Shown in pieces: positions 24,072 to 31,773 of a DNA stretch of 41,166 nucleotides. Made by a program: the position numbers and the translations under genes. This DNA is from Bacteroidota bacterium (GTDB lineage: Bacteria; Bacteroidota; Bacteroidia; Chitinophagales; Chitinophagaceae): the NCBI GenBank assembly GCA_029561255.1, contig JAKQJH010000238.1:1-41166 (forward strand). Reading direction: 5' to 3'. The notes below the pieces were generated by a model. It had not been told where the DNA came from. It ran no database searches and saw nothing but the letters and a program-made list of their open reading frames with translations. Numbering within the stretch: the first letter of the stretch is position 1; every line of letters starts with the position of its first letter.

Positions 24072-25622
24072 ATGCTGATTAAAACATTTGGCAGTGCCGT
24101 TTATGGCGTGGAAGCCACCACGATTACCATTGAAGTAAACTGGATTCAGAACCAGGGCAAGGACCCGTTGATTGTGGGTTTACCGGATAATGCGGTAAAG
24201 GAAAGCCTGCAACGTATCGAGAGTACCTTTAAAACAAACAGCTATGATTTTCCCCGCACCAAAGTGGTGGTGAATATGGCACCGGCGGATATCCGTAAAA
24301 GTGGTACGGCGTTTGACCTTCCTATTGCATTGGGAATACTCGCTGCTTCTGAACAAATCAGTAATCCTGAGTCCCTGTCTTCCTATATTATCATGGGTGA
24401 GTTATCACTTAATGGTGAAATACGGCCCATCAAGGGAGCATTACCCATTGCCATCCAGGCGCGCAAAGAAGGGTTTAAAGGATTAATCGTGCCCAATGTA
24501 AATGCCAAAGAAGCCGGTATGGTCAACCAGTTGCAGGTCTACGGCATTGGTCATATCAATGAAGTGATTGATTTTTTTATCAATGGGGAGCAGGGGCTGG
24601 AACCCATCGTGATCAATACCCGGGAAGAATTTTTTCATTCACAGTATGATTTTGAGATTGATTTCTCCGAAGTAAAAGGGCAGGAAAACATCAAGCGTGC
24701 ATTGGAAATTGCGGCCGCCGGTGGACATAACGCCATTCTGATCGGTCCGCCCGGTGCCGGTAAAACCATGCTGGCTAAAAGACTGCCCACCATTCTGCCT
24801 CCGCTGACCTTGCAGGAAGCATTGGAGACCACCAAGATTCATTCGGTGGCCGGAAAGTTACCGGAGAATGCCACGCTGGTTTCGAAGCGCCCCTTCAGAA
24901 GTCCTCATCACACCATTTCCGATGTAGCCCTTGTAGGCGGAGGAGGCATTCCACAGCCCGGAGAAATTTCACTGGCACATAACGGGGTGTTGTTTTTGGA
25001 TGAGTTGCCTGAATTTAAACGGACAGTTCTGGAAGTGATGCGGCAGCCGATGGAAGAAAGAAGGGTGACGATCTCAAGAGCTAAAGTAGCGGTGGACTTC
25101 CCGGCTTCTTTTATGCTGATGGCTTCAATGAATCCATGCCCCTGCGGGTATTATAATCACCCGGACCGGGTATGCAGTTGCGGTCCCGGTATGGTGCAGA
25201 AATATTTAAATAAAATTTCCGGTCCCTTGCTCGACCGGATTGACCTGCATGTGGAAGTCACGCCGGTGGCTTTCAGCGAACTTTCCGCCATCCGGCCGGC
25301 CGAACCTTCTTGCGCGATCCGTGACCGGGTGATTAAAGCAAGGGAAATACAGGCGGAACGTTATAAAGAAAATCCAGGCGTGTATTGCAATGCACAAATG
25401 AGCAGTAAACAACTGAAAGAAATCTGTGTGATTAATGCGGTGGGTGCTAACCTGCTTAAAGCGGCCATGCAGAAACTCAATCTCTCAGCCCGGGCGTATG
25501 ACCGGATCCTGAAAGTGAGCCGTACGATCGCGGACCTGTGTGACAGTCCGGATATAAAACCCGAGCACCTGGCAGAAGCCATCCATTACCGCAGTCTGGA
25601 CAGGGAAGGTTGGGGCGGCTGA
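24072..25622 (+). CDS. comM: YifB/ComM family AAA+ Mg-chelatase-like protein
   Basis: A 516-residue cytosolic AAA+ ATPase of the YifB/ComM family. The N-terminal ChlI-like domain (residues 1-170) contains VGLPDNAVKESLQRIES and AFDLPIALGILAAS. Walker A GPPGAGKT is at 225-232. LFLDELPEFKR gives Walker B, and the cysteine pattern NPCPCGYYNH...CSCGP is a family marker. A C-terminal helical domain completes it. In Vibrio cholerae ComM acts as a helicase promoting branch migration during natural transformation (known); whether this organism is competent is not shown here. It converges with the first oxidoreductase gene with only seven bases between. Confidence 0.93.
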   Translation: MLIKTFGSAVYGVEATTITIEVNWIQNQGKDPLIVGLPDNAVKESLQRIESTFKTNSYDFPRTKVVVNMAPADIRKSGTAFDLPIALGILAASEQISNPESLSSYIIMGELSLNGEIRPIKGALPIAIQARKEGFKGLIVPNVNAKEAGMVNQLQVYGIGHINEVIDFFINGEQGLEPIVINTREEFFHSQYDFEIDFSEVKGQENIKRALEIAAAGGHNAILIGPPGAGKTMLAKRLPTILPPLTLQEALETTKIHSVAGKLPENATLVSKRPFRSPHHTISDVALVGGGGIPQPGEISLAHNGVLFLDELPEFKRTVLEVMRQPMEERRVTISRAKVAVDFPASFMLMASMNPCPCGYYNHPDRVCSCGPGMVQKYLNKISGPLLDRIDLHVEVTPVAFSELSAIRPAEPSCAIRDRVIKAREIQAERYKENPGVYCNAQMSSKQLKEICVINAVGANLLKAAMQKLNLSARAYDRILKVSRTIADLCDSPDIKPEHLAEAIHYRSLDREGWGG

Positions 25623-25629
25623 AGAATAC

Positions 25630-27057
25630 TTATTTTACTTCAAACCCTTTTCGTTGTTCCCGGCTTAGCATGGCGGTGGCTTCCGCATCATTCACAAATG
25701 CTTCCTGCTCCGGATTCCACTGCAACTTCCGTTTCAGTTTCATGGAAATATGATGCAATAAACAAGCGGAACAAGAACGATGGGCTTCCTCCACCGGGGC
25801 AATGGTGGCTTTATTATCGCGGATGGCTTCAAGCCAGTTGCCATGGTGGTCATTGCTGACAGTAAAATGAAATTCCTTTTCCCCGATGACTGATGTCAGC
25901 AGCTTCGGGTCACTGGCATCCAGTTTCTTTGCCTGTTCACCAGGTTTTGAGGGGTCACTGCTGGTGGCCTGGTAATCGCCGCGGGACACAAATATCCAAC
26001 CTTGGGTACCCTCAAATTTAATCCCGTTGGGATATTCATTACTAACGGACATGCTCACCCCGTTATTATACCGGGCGCCGGTCCTGAAAACACCATGCAC
26101 ATCCCAGAGGCCGCCGGTATTGAATTCCACTTTCTCACACCAGACCTCTACAGGCCCGCTGCCCTCCATGCCCATTCCCCAGTGAGCGCTGTCGATATGG
26201 TGTGAGCCCCAGCCGGTGATCATGCCCGCCCCAAACTGTTCGCATCGGAGCCAGCCAGGACGACCATAATCCTTTTGCGGATGCACGCGTTCTTCGGTGT
26301 AGTAGGCTTCGGGAGTAGAACCCAGCCACATATTATAATCAAAACCGGCGGGTACCGGCATCTCTGTTTTATTTCCCCCCGGCGGATCACCCGGTAGTCC
26401 TACATATACATTTTTCAGTTCACCGATCCGTCCATTGCGGACCAGTTCCGCCGCATACCTGAATTGTTCCGCACTGCGTTGCTGACTGCCGATCTGGAAT
26501 TTCACACCGGTTTTGCGGATCACATCCGACATCACACGTCCTTCTGCAATGGTCAGCGAAGCTGGCTTCTGCATATAAATATGTTTACCCGCCCGTGCGG
26601 CCGCCACGCCGATCATCGCATGTGAATGATCGGGGGTACTGATCAATACGGCATCAATATCCTTGTTCAATAATAACTCCCGGTAATCAGAATAGATTTT
26701 CACCCCATCAAAGGGCTTCCCTTCTTTTTTGGCATAATATTCATTGACCAGTTGTTGGCCATCAGCAGCACGACGGCTATCCACATCACAGACAGCCATC
26801 ACCCGCGCAAAATCCTGTTTCCATACACCTGGTATATCATGTCCGCGTGAAATACGTCCGACACCGATTGCGGCCACATTGATCCAGTTGCCGGGCGCAT
26901 ATTTACCAAAAACGGAAGCCGGAACAATAGTAGGGAAACTCAGGGCAAGCCCGGTACCAAGCGCCGCTTTGACGGAGTCATTCAGGAATTTACGGCGGTT
27001 CAGGTTTTTTTCTTTGCTTTCAGCAGCAGGATGATTCCGCTGTTTTTTCTTTTTCAT
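25630..27057 (-). CDS. Exported Gfo/Idh/MocA family oxidoreductase
   Basis: A 475-residue NAD(P)-dependent oxidoreductase. The chosen ATG at 27057 gives a Lys-rich N-terminus and a twin-arginine-like signal (LNRRKFLNDSVKAALGTGLA), so folded export to the periplasm by Tat is likely. The Rossmann part has VAAIGVGRISRGHD, and the catalytic lysine region reads MQKPASLTI in place of the common EKP. GWGSHHIDSAHWGMG marks the C-terminal catalytic half. The substrate, probably a sugar or cyclitol, is unknown. It follows a second gene of the same superfamily by 44 bases on the same strand, so the two may act in one degradation or epimerisation route. Confidence 0.9.
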   Translation of the reverse strand: MKKKKQRNHPAAESKEKNLNRRKFLNDSVKAALGTGLALSFPTIVPASVFGKYAPGNWINVAAIGVGRISRGHDIPGVWKQDFARVMAVCDVDSRRAADGQQLVNEYYAKKEGKPFDGVKIYSDYRELLLNKDIDAVLISTPDHSHAMIGVAAARAGKHIYMQKPASLTIAEGRVMSDVIRKTGVKFQIGSQQRSAEQFRYAAELVRNGRIGELKNVYVGLPGDPPGGNKTEMPVPAGFDYNMWLGSTPEAYYTEERVHPQKDYGRPGWLRCEQFGAGMITGWGSHHIDSAHWGMGMEGSGPVEVWCEKVEFNTGGLWDVHGVFRTGARYNNGVSMSVSNEYPNGIKFEGTQGWIFVSRGDYQATSSDPSKPGEQAKKLDASDPKLLTSVIGEKEFHFTVSNDHHGNWLEAIRDNKATIAPVEEAHRSCSACLLHHISMKLKRKLQWNPEQEAFVNDAEATAMLSREQRKGFEVK

Positions 27058-27101
27058 ATGTGGCAAATAGTTTATCCGGGTTCAACACGTTCGGAAACCG
27101 G

Positions 27102-28277
27102 TTATTTTCTTAATGAAAGGACCGTTGCATTCTTCTGAGCTTTCAGGGCCAGCTCGGTTGCGAGGAAGCAGTGTGCTTGCGACATGGCTGTTTCGGTACG
27201 GTTCAGCACATCATCCACGAAACGGGGACCGAAAGGCAGTATCTCATTATTACAATCCATGTGCAGCATTTCCTTTTTATTCACCAGGTATAAATGGTTA
27301 CCACCTTTATGCGCCGATACGATATCCGTGTTCTTGCGTACTTCAATATAACCTTCTGTGCCCATAATGGTCAGGCGGCCATCGCCCCAGGAATTGAGTC
27401 CGTCCGGTGTAAACCAATCGACTCTGATATAACCTAATCCACCGTTTCCACTCAACATTACATCGCCAAAATCCTCGAATAAAGGTTTATCGGGGTGGTG
27501 CAGGTTTCCAATCTGTGAAGCCACAATCCGGGCTTCTGTGGTTCCGGTAAAATGCAGGTATTGGTCAAACTGATGGGAACCGATATCGGTTAAAATACCG
27601 CCAAAACGATTCTTGTCCCAGAACCAATCCGGTCGTACAGCCAGGCCGGTTTTTCCAATATTATTATTGATCCGGTGTGGTGCTAAATTGATCGTTTGTA
27701 TTACCTGGCCAATGGCACCTGCTTTTACCAGCTGACTGGCTTTTTCCGTGCCTTTATTTTCCAGCCGCTCACTGTACATAATTGAATAGATCCGCTTCGT
27801 TTCTTTCTGCACTTTTTTTACTGCTGCCAGTTGTTTAAGCGTAATGATGCCGGGCTTATCGGTTAAATAATCTTTGCCATGCTGCATAACCCGGATCCCC
27901 AGTGGAGCCCGTTCATCGGGAATGCCCGAGCTCAATACCAGGTGTATGGACGGATCTTCGAGGATCTCCGCTTCATTCTTTGCCATCCTGGCTTCGGGAT
28001 AAGCTTTTAAAAAGGCAGCTGACAGGTCTGCTTCTATGGCATATAAGGCCACCAGTTCGCCTCCTCCTCTTTTTATGGCTTCTGTCATTCCATAAATATG
28101 CGGATGGTTGATATTAATGACAGCGAATTTTATTTTGCCGGCAGGGATCACGGGGGCTTCCACATAGGAAGGACCGATCCCGGTAAAATTACCTGTCATG
28201 GGTGCCAGCATCATTAATCCGGATGCTTTGCTGACGTCCTGTAAAAACTGTCTCCGATTGGGCTTTTTGTGGCGCAT
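27102..28277 (-). CDS. Gfo/Idh/MocA family oxidoreductase with Tat-like leader
   Basis: A 391-residue protein. The N-terminus MRHKKPNRRQFLQDVSKASG fits a twin-arginine signal. A Rossmann domain follows (FAVININHPHIYGMTEAI), with the lysine motif LTDKPGI and TDIGSHQFDQYLHFTG in the catalytic domain. The glycine-rich nucleotide loop is unusual: ININHPHIYG lacks the classic GxGxxG, so cofactor binding may differ from its neighbour. It is upstream of the other oxidoreductase in the same orientation, and the pair is probably one operon. It is divergent from the ABC exporter gene with 283 bases between. Confidence 0.87.
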   Translation of the reverse strand: MRHKKPNRRQFLQDVSKASGLMMLAPMTGNFTGIGPSYVEAPVIPAGKIKFAVININHPHIYGMTEAIKRGGGELVALYAIEADLSAAFLKAYPEARMAKNEAEILEDPSIHLVLSSGIPDERAPLGIRVMQHGKDYLTDKPGIITLKQLAAVKKVQKETKRIYSIMYSERLENKGTEKASQLVKAGAIGQVIQTINLAPHRINNNIGKTGLAVRPDWFWDKNRFGGILTDIGSHQFDQYLHFTGTTEARIVASQIGNLHHPDKPLFEDFGDVMLSGNGGLGYIRVDWFTPDGLNSWGDGRLTIMGTEGYIEVRKNTDIVSAHKGGNHLYLVNKKEMLHMDCNNEILPFGPRFVDDVLNRTETAMSQAHCFLATELALKAQKNATVLSLRK

Positions 28278-28560
28278 GCAAATCGTTTTTTTGAATTAGG
28301 ACACCGGAATGTTGTACAATCCCGGATGAAAATAAATGTAACTATTTTTGATTGAACCACTATCCGGGGGTTGCCCGGTTTTCCCGGATGAAAACAGCAA
28401 CCGACAGACTGAACAGCTGTTTGATTGGATTCTGGAGGGTGCTAAATGACTAAAAAAGAAGAGAAAAGAGCCCGGGGCCTGTTAACTTGGCATATTTCCT
28501 AAACTTGTACGAAGTTTGTACATTGAATCTGCATTCCCATTTTTCGCCTCAATCCCATTT
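28278..28560. other. Divergent intergenic region with short direct repeats
   Basis: Two copies of CCCGGATGAAAA (28321-28332 and 28383-28394) lie 62 bases apart in direct orientation. Between them is a small GC dyad, CCGGG...CCCGG (28364-28378). Close to the ABC gene the sequence TTGTACGAAGTTTGTACA (28505-28522) contains two TTGTAC/TTGTACA blocks. No perfect -7 box is seen. The direct repeats may bind a regulator of the oxidoreductases (inference). Confidence 0.35.
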
Positions 28561-30411
28561 ATGAAGATATTATTTAAATACCTCAGGCCATATAAATGGC
28601 TGGTAGGGCTGGTTTTACTCCTGGCTGCCGTGAATATCGGGTTCTCCCTCGTGGATCCCATTATTTTCGGTCGGCTGATCAATCTGGCTACATACCACCA
28701 GAATAAGATTGCATTCAGCTGGGATTCGTTCCTGTTCTTCAACGAAAGCATTACCGAAGAGGTGATCAAGGTAAAACCAGGCGGGATCGTGGAAAAAGTC
28801 ATGGAAACCCGTCATTATTATGGGGTGGCCTGGCTGTTGCTGGCTTCCATTACCGTGGCGATGATCAGCCGGATTGCCAAAGCCTTCCAGGATTATTTCC
28901 TGAACCTGATCACGCAAAAATTCGGAGCCACCGTATTTACTGAAGGATTACAGCATGCGATGAAACTCCCCTATCAGGAATTTGAAGATGCGCGGAGCGG
29001 GGAAACCTTAAGTGTACTACAGAAAGTAAGGCTGGATACCGAAAAATTTGTTTCTTCTTTTATTAATGTGCTTTTCCCGGTGATCGTGGGAATTTTATTT
29101 GTAGCCGTGTATGCCACCACGATTCACTGGAGTCTGCCCCTGGTTTATTTTGGCGGCATTTTCCTGCTGACCATTATTTCGAATTTGCTGAGTAAAAAAG
29201 TAAAGACCATCCAGAAAAAGATCGTGGGACAAACCACGGCGCTGGCAGGAGCCACTACTGAATCCCTGCGGAATATTGAACTGGTGAAAAGTCTCGGTTT
29301 GACCCAGCAGGAAGTATCCCGGCTCAATAAAAATACCTTTAAGATACTCGGGCTGGAACTGACCAAGGTTAAAAGAATCCGCAGTATCAGTTTCATCCAG
29401 GGTACGTTTGTCAATACACTTCGCCAGATCATATTATTCCTGCTGATGTTGTTTATCTACCGCGGCAGTATGGATGCCGGGCAGATCGTGACGATGCAGA
29501 TCTTCTCTTTCTTTGTGTTTGGTCCGCTGCAGGAGATTGGCAATATCATTCTCACCTATCGCGAGGCCCAGGCTTCACTGGAGAATTTTGCCAACCTGAT
29601 GAAAAAATCACCGGAACCCAGGGCGGCCAATCCGAGTCATTTAGGACGGATCGAGACACTGGAATTTGACCATGTGGCTTTTAAACACCAGACCGCTTCG
29701 CAGAATGCGATCAATGATATCAGCTTCAAAGTGAAAACCGGGGAAACGATTGCCTTTGTGGGCCCCTCCGGTTCCGGCAAGACCACTTTAATGAAATTAC
29801 TGGTGGGTTTGTACCGGCCACAGGATGGAAAGATCCTGTATAATGGGATGGATGAAAACAGTATTGACTTCGAAGACCTGCGCAATCAGATCGGCTTTGT
29901 TACCCAGGATACCCAGTTGTTTTCCGGCTCGATCCGCGAGAACTTATTATTTGTGAATCCCTCGGCGACAGAAGAGGATCTGGAAGATGTATTAAAAAAA
30001 GCGTCCTGTCAGAACCTCTTATCCCGGGCGGAAAAAGGACTGGATACGATGATCGGGGAAGGAGGATTAAAGTTGTCCGGTGGTGAAAAACAGCGTCTAT
30101 CCATTGCCCGTGCTTTATTACGAAAGCCTAAATTGTTATTGTTTGATGAAGCCACTTCAGCCCTTGATTCGCTGACCGAAGAAGAGATTACAGATACGAT
30201 CCGGGATATTTCAAAAGAAGGCAGCCAGGTGACCATCCTCATTGCTCACCGGCTGAGTACAATCATGCATGCGGACCGGATCTATGTGCTCGAGAAAGGC
30301 GATGTGGTGGAGACCGGGAATCACGAGTTATTGATTGGCGAAAAGGGATTGTATTTTGCGATGTGGCGGCAGCAGATCGGGGAACGAAAATCCCGGGCGG
30401 CCGTTGTTTAA
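28561..30411 (+). CDS. ABC transporter, fused permease and ATPase (exporter type)
   Basis: A 616-residue half-transporter of the MsbA/multidrug exporter class, expected to work as a homodimer in the inner membrane. I start it at the ATG at 28561; a frame from a TTG at 28516 adds residues unlike the family. Six membrane helices occupy roughly residues 15-330, with an unusually long first loop (about residues 45-90). The ATPase has Walker A GPSGSGKTT (401-409), signature LSGGEKQR (505-512), Walker B LLFDEATSALD (Asp529, Glu530) and the IAHRLST switch. The substrate is not evident. The rhodanese gene starts nine bases after its stop, so they are co-transcribed. Confidence 0.92.
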   Translation: MKILFKYLRPYKWLVGLVLLLAAVNIGFSLVDPIIFGRLINLATYHQNKIAFSWDSFLFFNESITEEVIKVKPGGIVEKVMETRHYYGVAWLLLASITVAMISRIAKAFQDYFLNLITQKFGATVFTEGLQHAMKLPYQEFEDARSGETLSVLQKVRLDTEKFVSSFINVLFPVIVGILFVAVYATTIHWSLPLVYFGGIFLLTIISNLLSKKVKTIQKKIVGQTTALAGATTESLRNIELVKSLGLTQQEVSRLNKNTFKILGLELTKVKRIRSISFIQGTFVNTLRQIILFLLMLFIYRGSMDAGQIVTMQIFSFFVFGPLQEIGNIILTYREAQASLENFANLMKKSPEPRAANPSHLGRIETLEFDHVAFKHQTASQNAINDISFKVKTGETIAFVGPSGSGKTTLMKLLVGLYRPQDGKILYNGMDENSIDFEDLRNQIGFVTQDTQLFSGSIRENLLFVNPSATEEDLEDVLKKASCQNLLSRAEKGLDTMIGEGGLKLSGGEKQRLSIARALLRKPKLLLFDEATSALDSLTEEEITDTIRDISKEGSQVTILIAHRLSTIMHADRIYVLEKGDVVETGNHELLIGEKGLYFAMWRQQIGERKSRAAVV

Positions 30412-30420
30412 ATTTACAGT

Positions 30421-30729
30421 ATGGGACTTTTTTCTTTTTTGAGTAATGGCTCCTTAAAAAAAGCGTTAAGACAGGGAGCGGTAATCATTGATGTACGATC
30501 TGCCAGTGAATATGACCGGGGACGGGTTCCCGGTTCACTGAACATACCGGTTGACCGCATTGGGGCGAGTATACCACGTATTAAAGGACTGAATAAACCG
30601 GTGATTTGTGTTTGCGCCAGTGGTCACCGGAGCCGGATAGCCGCGGATACACTGAAACAGGCCGGCTTGAAAGAAGTCTACAATGGGGGAAGCTGGGAGC
30701 GGATACTTCGTTTAATTGAATCGCTCTGA
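30421..30729 (+). CDS. Single-domain rhodanese-like sulfurtransferase
   Basis: A 102-residue cytosolic protein with one rhodanese domain. IIDVRSASEYDRGRVPGSLN is the conserved entry segment. The active-site loop is CASGHRS with Cys65 as the persulfide carrier. NGGSWERI closes the fold. Small rhodaneses shuttle sulfane sulfur, and the partner is unknown. It follows the ABC exporter gene by nine bases with TAAATTTA (30409-30416) in the junction, a possible internal -7 box. Its TGA abuts the TCA of the opposing lipoprotein gene, with no base between. Confidence 0.9.
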   Translation: MGLFSFLSNGSLKKALRQGAVIIDVRSASEYDRGRVPGSLNIPVDRIGASIPRIKGLNKPVICVCASGHRSRIAADTLKQAGLKEVYNGGSWERILRLIESL

Positions 30730-31176
30730 TCAGGGATTGACTTTTACTTTCATCGTGCGGCTGACCCCGTTCAGCCCATGATCTTCATAAAACACACTTA
30801 CCGTATAATCGGTTGCAGCGGTTACCGTAACCGCTGCAGATACATTGAAGTTATACGACAGAATTCCATGAATTTCGTAAAGTTGTTCTTTCACAACCTC
30901 GCCCGTCACATCATTGGTAATACGGATATAGCCCCGGTATAAACCCATATCATCAGTGATAGATCCGGTTACACTGACTGAAGAACCATTCGCAAAAACC
31001 TGGTTATTCAACGGGGTCATCACCGTGAGCACCGGCCGGGTGGTATCATTATCCGTCACAATATGCGGACCTCCACCCCCAGCGCCTTCATCAGTACTGC
31101 CGCCGGATTTGGAGCAGGCGGCCAGAAATCCGGCCATGATAAGGAATATGAAAATACTTTGTCCCGGTTTCTGCAT
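30730..31176 (-). CDS. DUF4625-like lipoprotein
   Basis: A 148-residue lipoprotein. The signal ends in the lipobox FLAACSKSGG (Cys21), followed by a Gly/Ser-rich tether. The mature part is one Ig-like beta-sandwich similar to DUF4625 (RPVLTVMTPLNNQVFANGSS and YTVSVFYEDHGLNGVSRT). No enzymatic motif is seen. It is the last gene of a minus-strand group with DUF2721 and the TonB receptor, so it may be a surface partner of that receptor. Its start lies 17 bases after the DUF2721 stop. Confidence 0.75.
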   Translation of the reverse strand: MQKPGQSIFIFLIMAGFLAACSKSGGSTDEGAGGGGPHIVTDNDTTRPVLTVMTPLNNQVFANGSSVSVTGSITDDMGLYRGYIRITNDVTGEVVKEQLYEIHGILSYNFNVSAAVTVTAATDYTVSVFYEDHGLNGVSRTMKVKVNP

Positions 31177-31193
31177 AAATCAAATATATCGTA

Positions 31194-31667
31194 TTATTTC
31201 TCTTTGGTACCAGAGATAATATCTGTAAAAATATTCCCCTTTTCCAGTTCCTCAATATCACTTAGTTCCAGTTCGATGGCCTTGGTGCTCTGGATAATTT
31301 CTGCCAGGGAAATAAACAAGGAAGCCAGCAAACTCAGCAGGGCTACTGCAAAAATAAACTCCGCTACTACCGCTGCTCCCCGGTACAAACTGTACATACA
31401 ACCCACACAACCAAGGAAACTGAATACCCCCAGGCCCTGCATATAACGGATCAGGTTGATCCGGCGACGCAGATTTTTGATCTGCCAGAGGATAATCTTG
31501 TTTTTGTGCAACTCCGTAAACTCATCATGGGATTTACGACCCTCTATATACTCATCGTGTAATTTGCGTACCAGGTTGGCCAGGGCCAGAAAACGATTGG
31601 TATAGGCCAGCAACAACAGGGAGATGGCCGGGAACAGGAGTGCCGGGGTGGTCAGGGAGATTTCCAT
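31194..31667 (-). CDS. DUF2721 family membrane protein
   Basis: A 157-residue inner-membrane protein of the DUF2721 family. An N-terminal helix (MEISLTTPALLFPAISLLLL) and two more near residues 78-98 and 102-122 flank a charged stretch with IILWQIKNLRRRINLIRYMQ, the conserved family core. I start it at the ATG at 31667. The frame stays open to 31742, but those extra 25 residues (MEVRGSNLQPPTSNLE...) are translated from the short-repeat array and are not protein-like. Function is unknown. It lies between the TonB receptor and the lipoprotein on the same strand. Confidence 0.85.
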   Translation of the reverse strand: MEISLTTPALLFPAISLLLLAYTNRFLALANLVRKLHDEYIEGRKSHDEFTELHKNKIILWQIKNLRRRINLIRYMQGLGVFSFLGCVGCMYSLYRGAAVVAEFIFAVALLSLLASLFISLAEIIQSTKAIELELSDIEELEKGNIFTDIISGTKEK

Positions 31668-31692
31668 AGGATAAAGGTCGGGAAAAGTCGGC

Positions 31693-31758
31693 AGTTCGAG
31701 GTTCGAGGTTGGAGGTTGGAGGTTCGAACCTCGAACTTCCAACCTCCAACCTCGAACT
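31693..31758. repeat. Inverted array of 7-nt units
   Basis: The left arm has GAGGTTC, GAGGTTG twice and GAGGTTC. It meets the right arm in the perfect palindrome GAGGTTCGAACCTC (31719-31732). The right arm reads GAACCTC, GAACTTC, CAACCTC twice and GAACTTC. The array fills the gap between the stop of the TonB receptor (31774) and the start of DUF2721 (31667). It may also end transcription, but no T tract follows. Confidence 0.85.
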
Positions 31759-31773
31759 TCCCTCCCTCGCTGC

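Noticed and set aside
28516-28560. Upstream TTG start for the ABC exporter
   Set aside because: The added residues are unlike the family's N-terminus, and an ATG at 28561 begins the expected MKILFKYLRPYKW segment.
31721-31730. GGTTCGAACC resembling a tRNA T-arm
   Set aside because: It is the centre of the 7-nt inverted array; no acceptor stem, D-arm or anticodon arm can be built around it.
31668-31742. Upstream ATG for the DUF2721 protein
   Set aside because: The extension is translated from the repeat array; the ATG at 31667 begins the membrane helix expected for the family.
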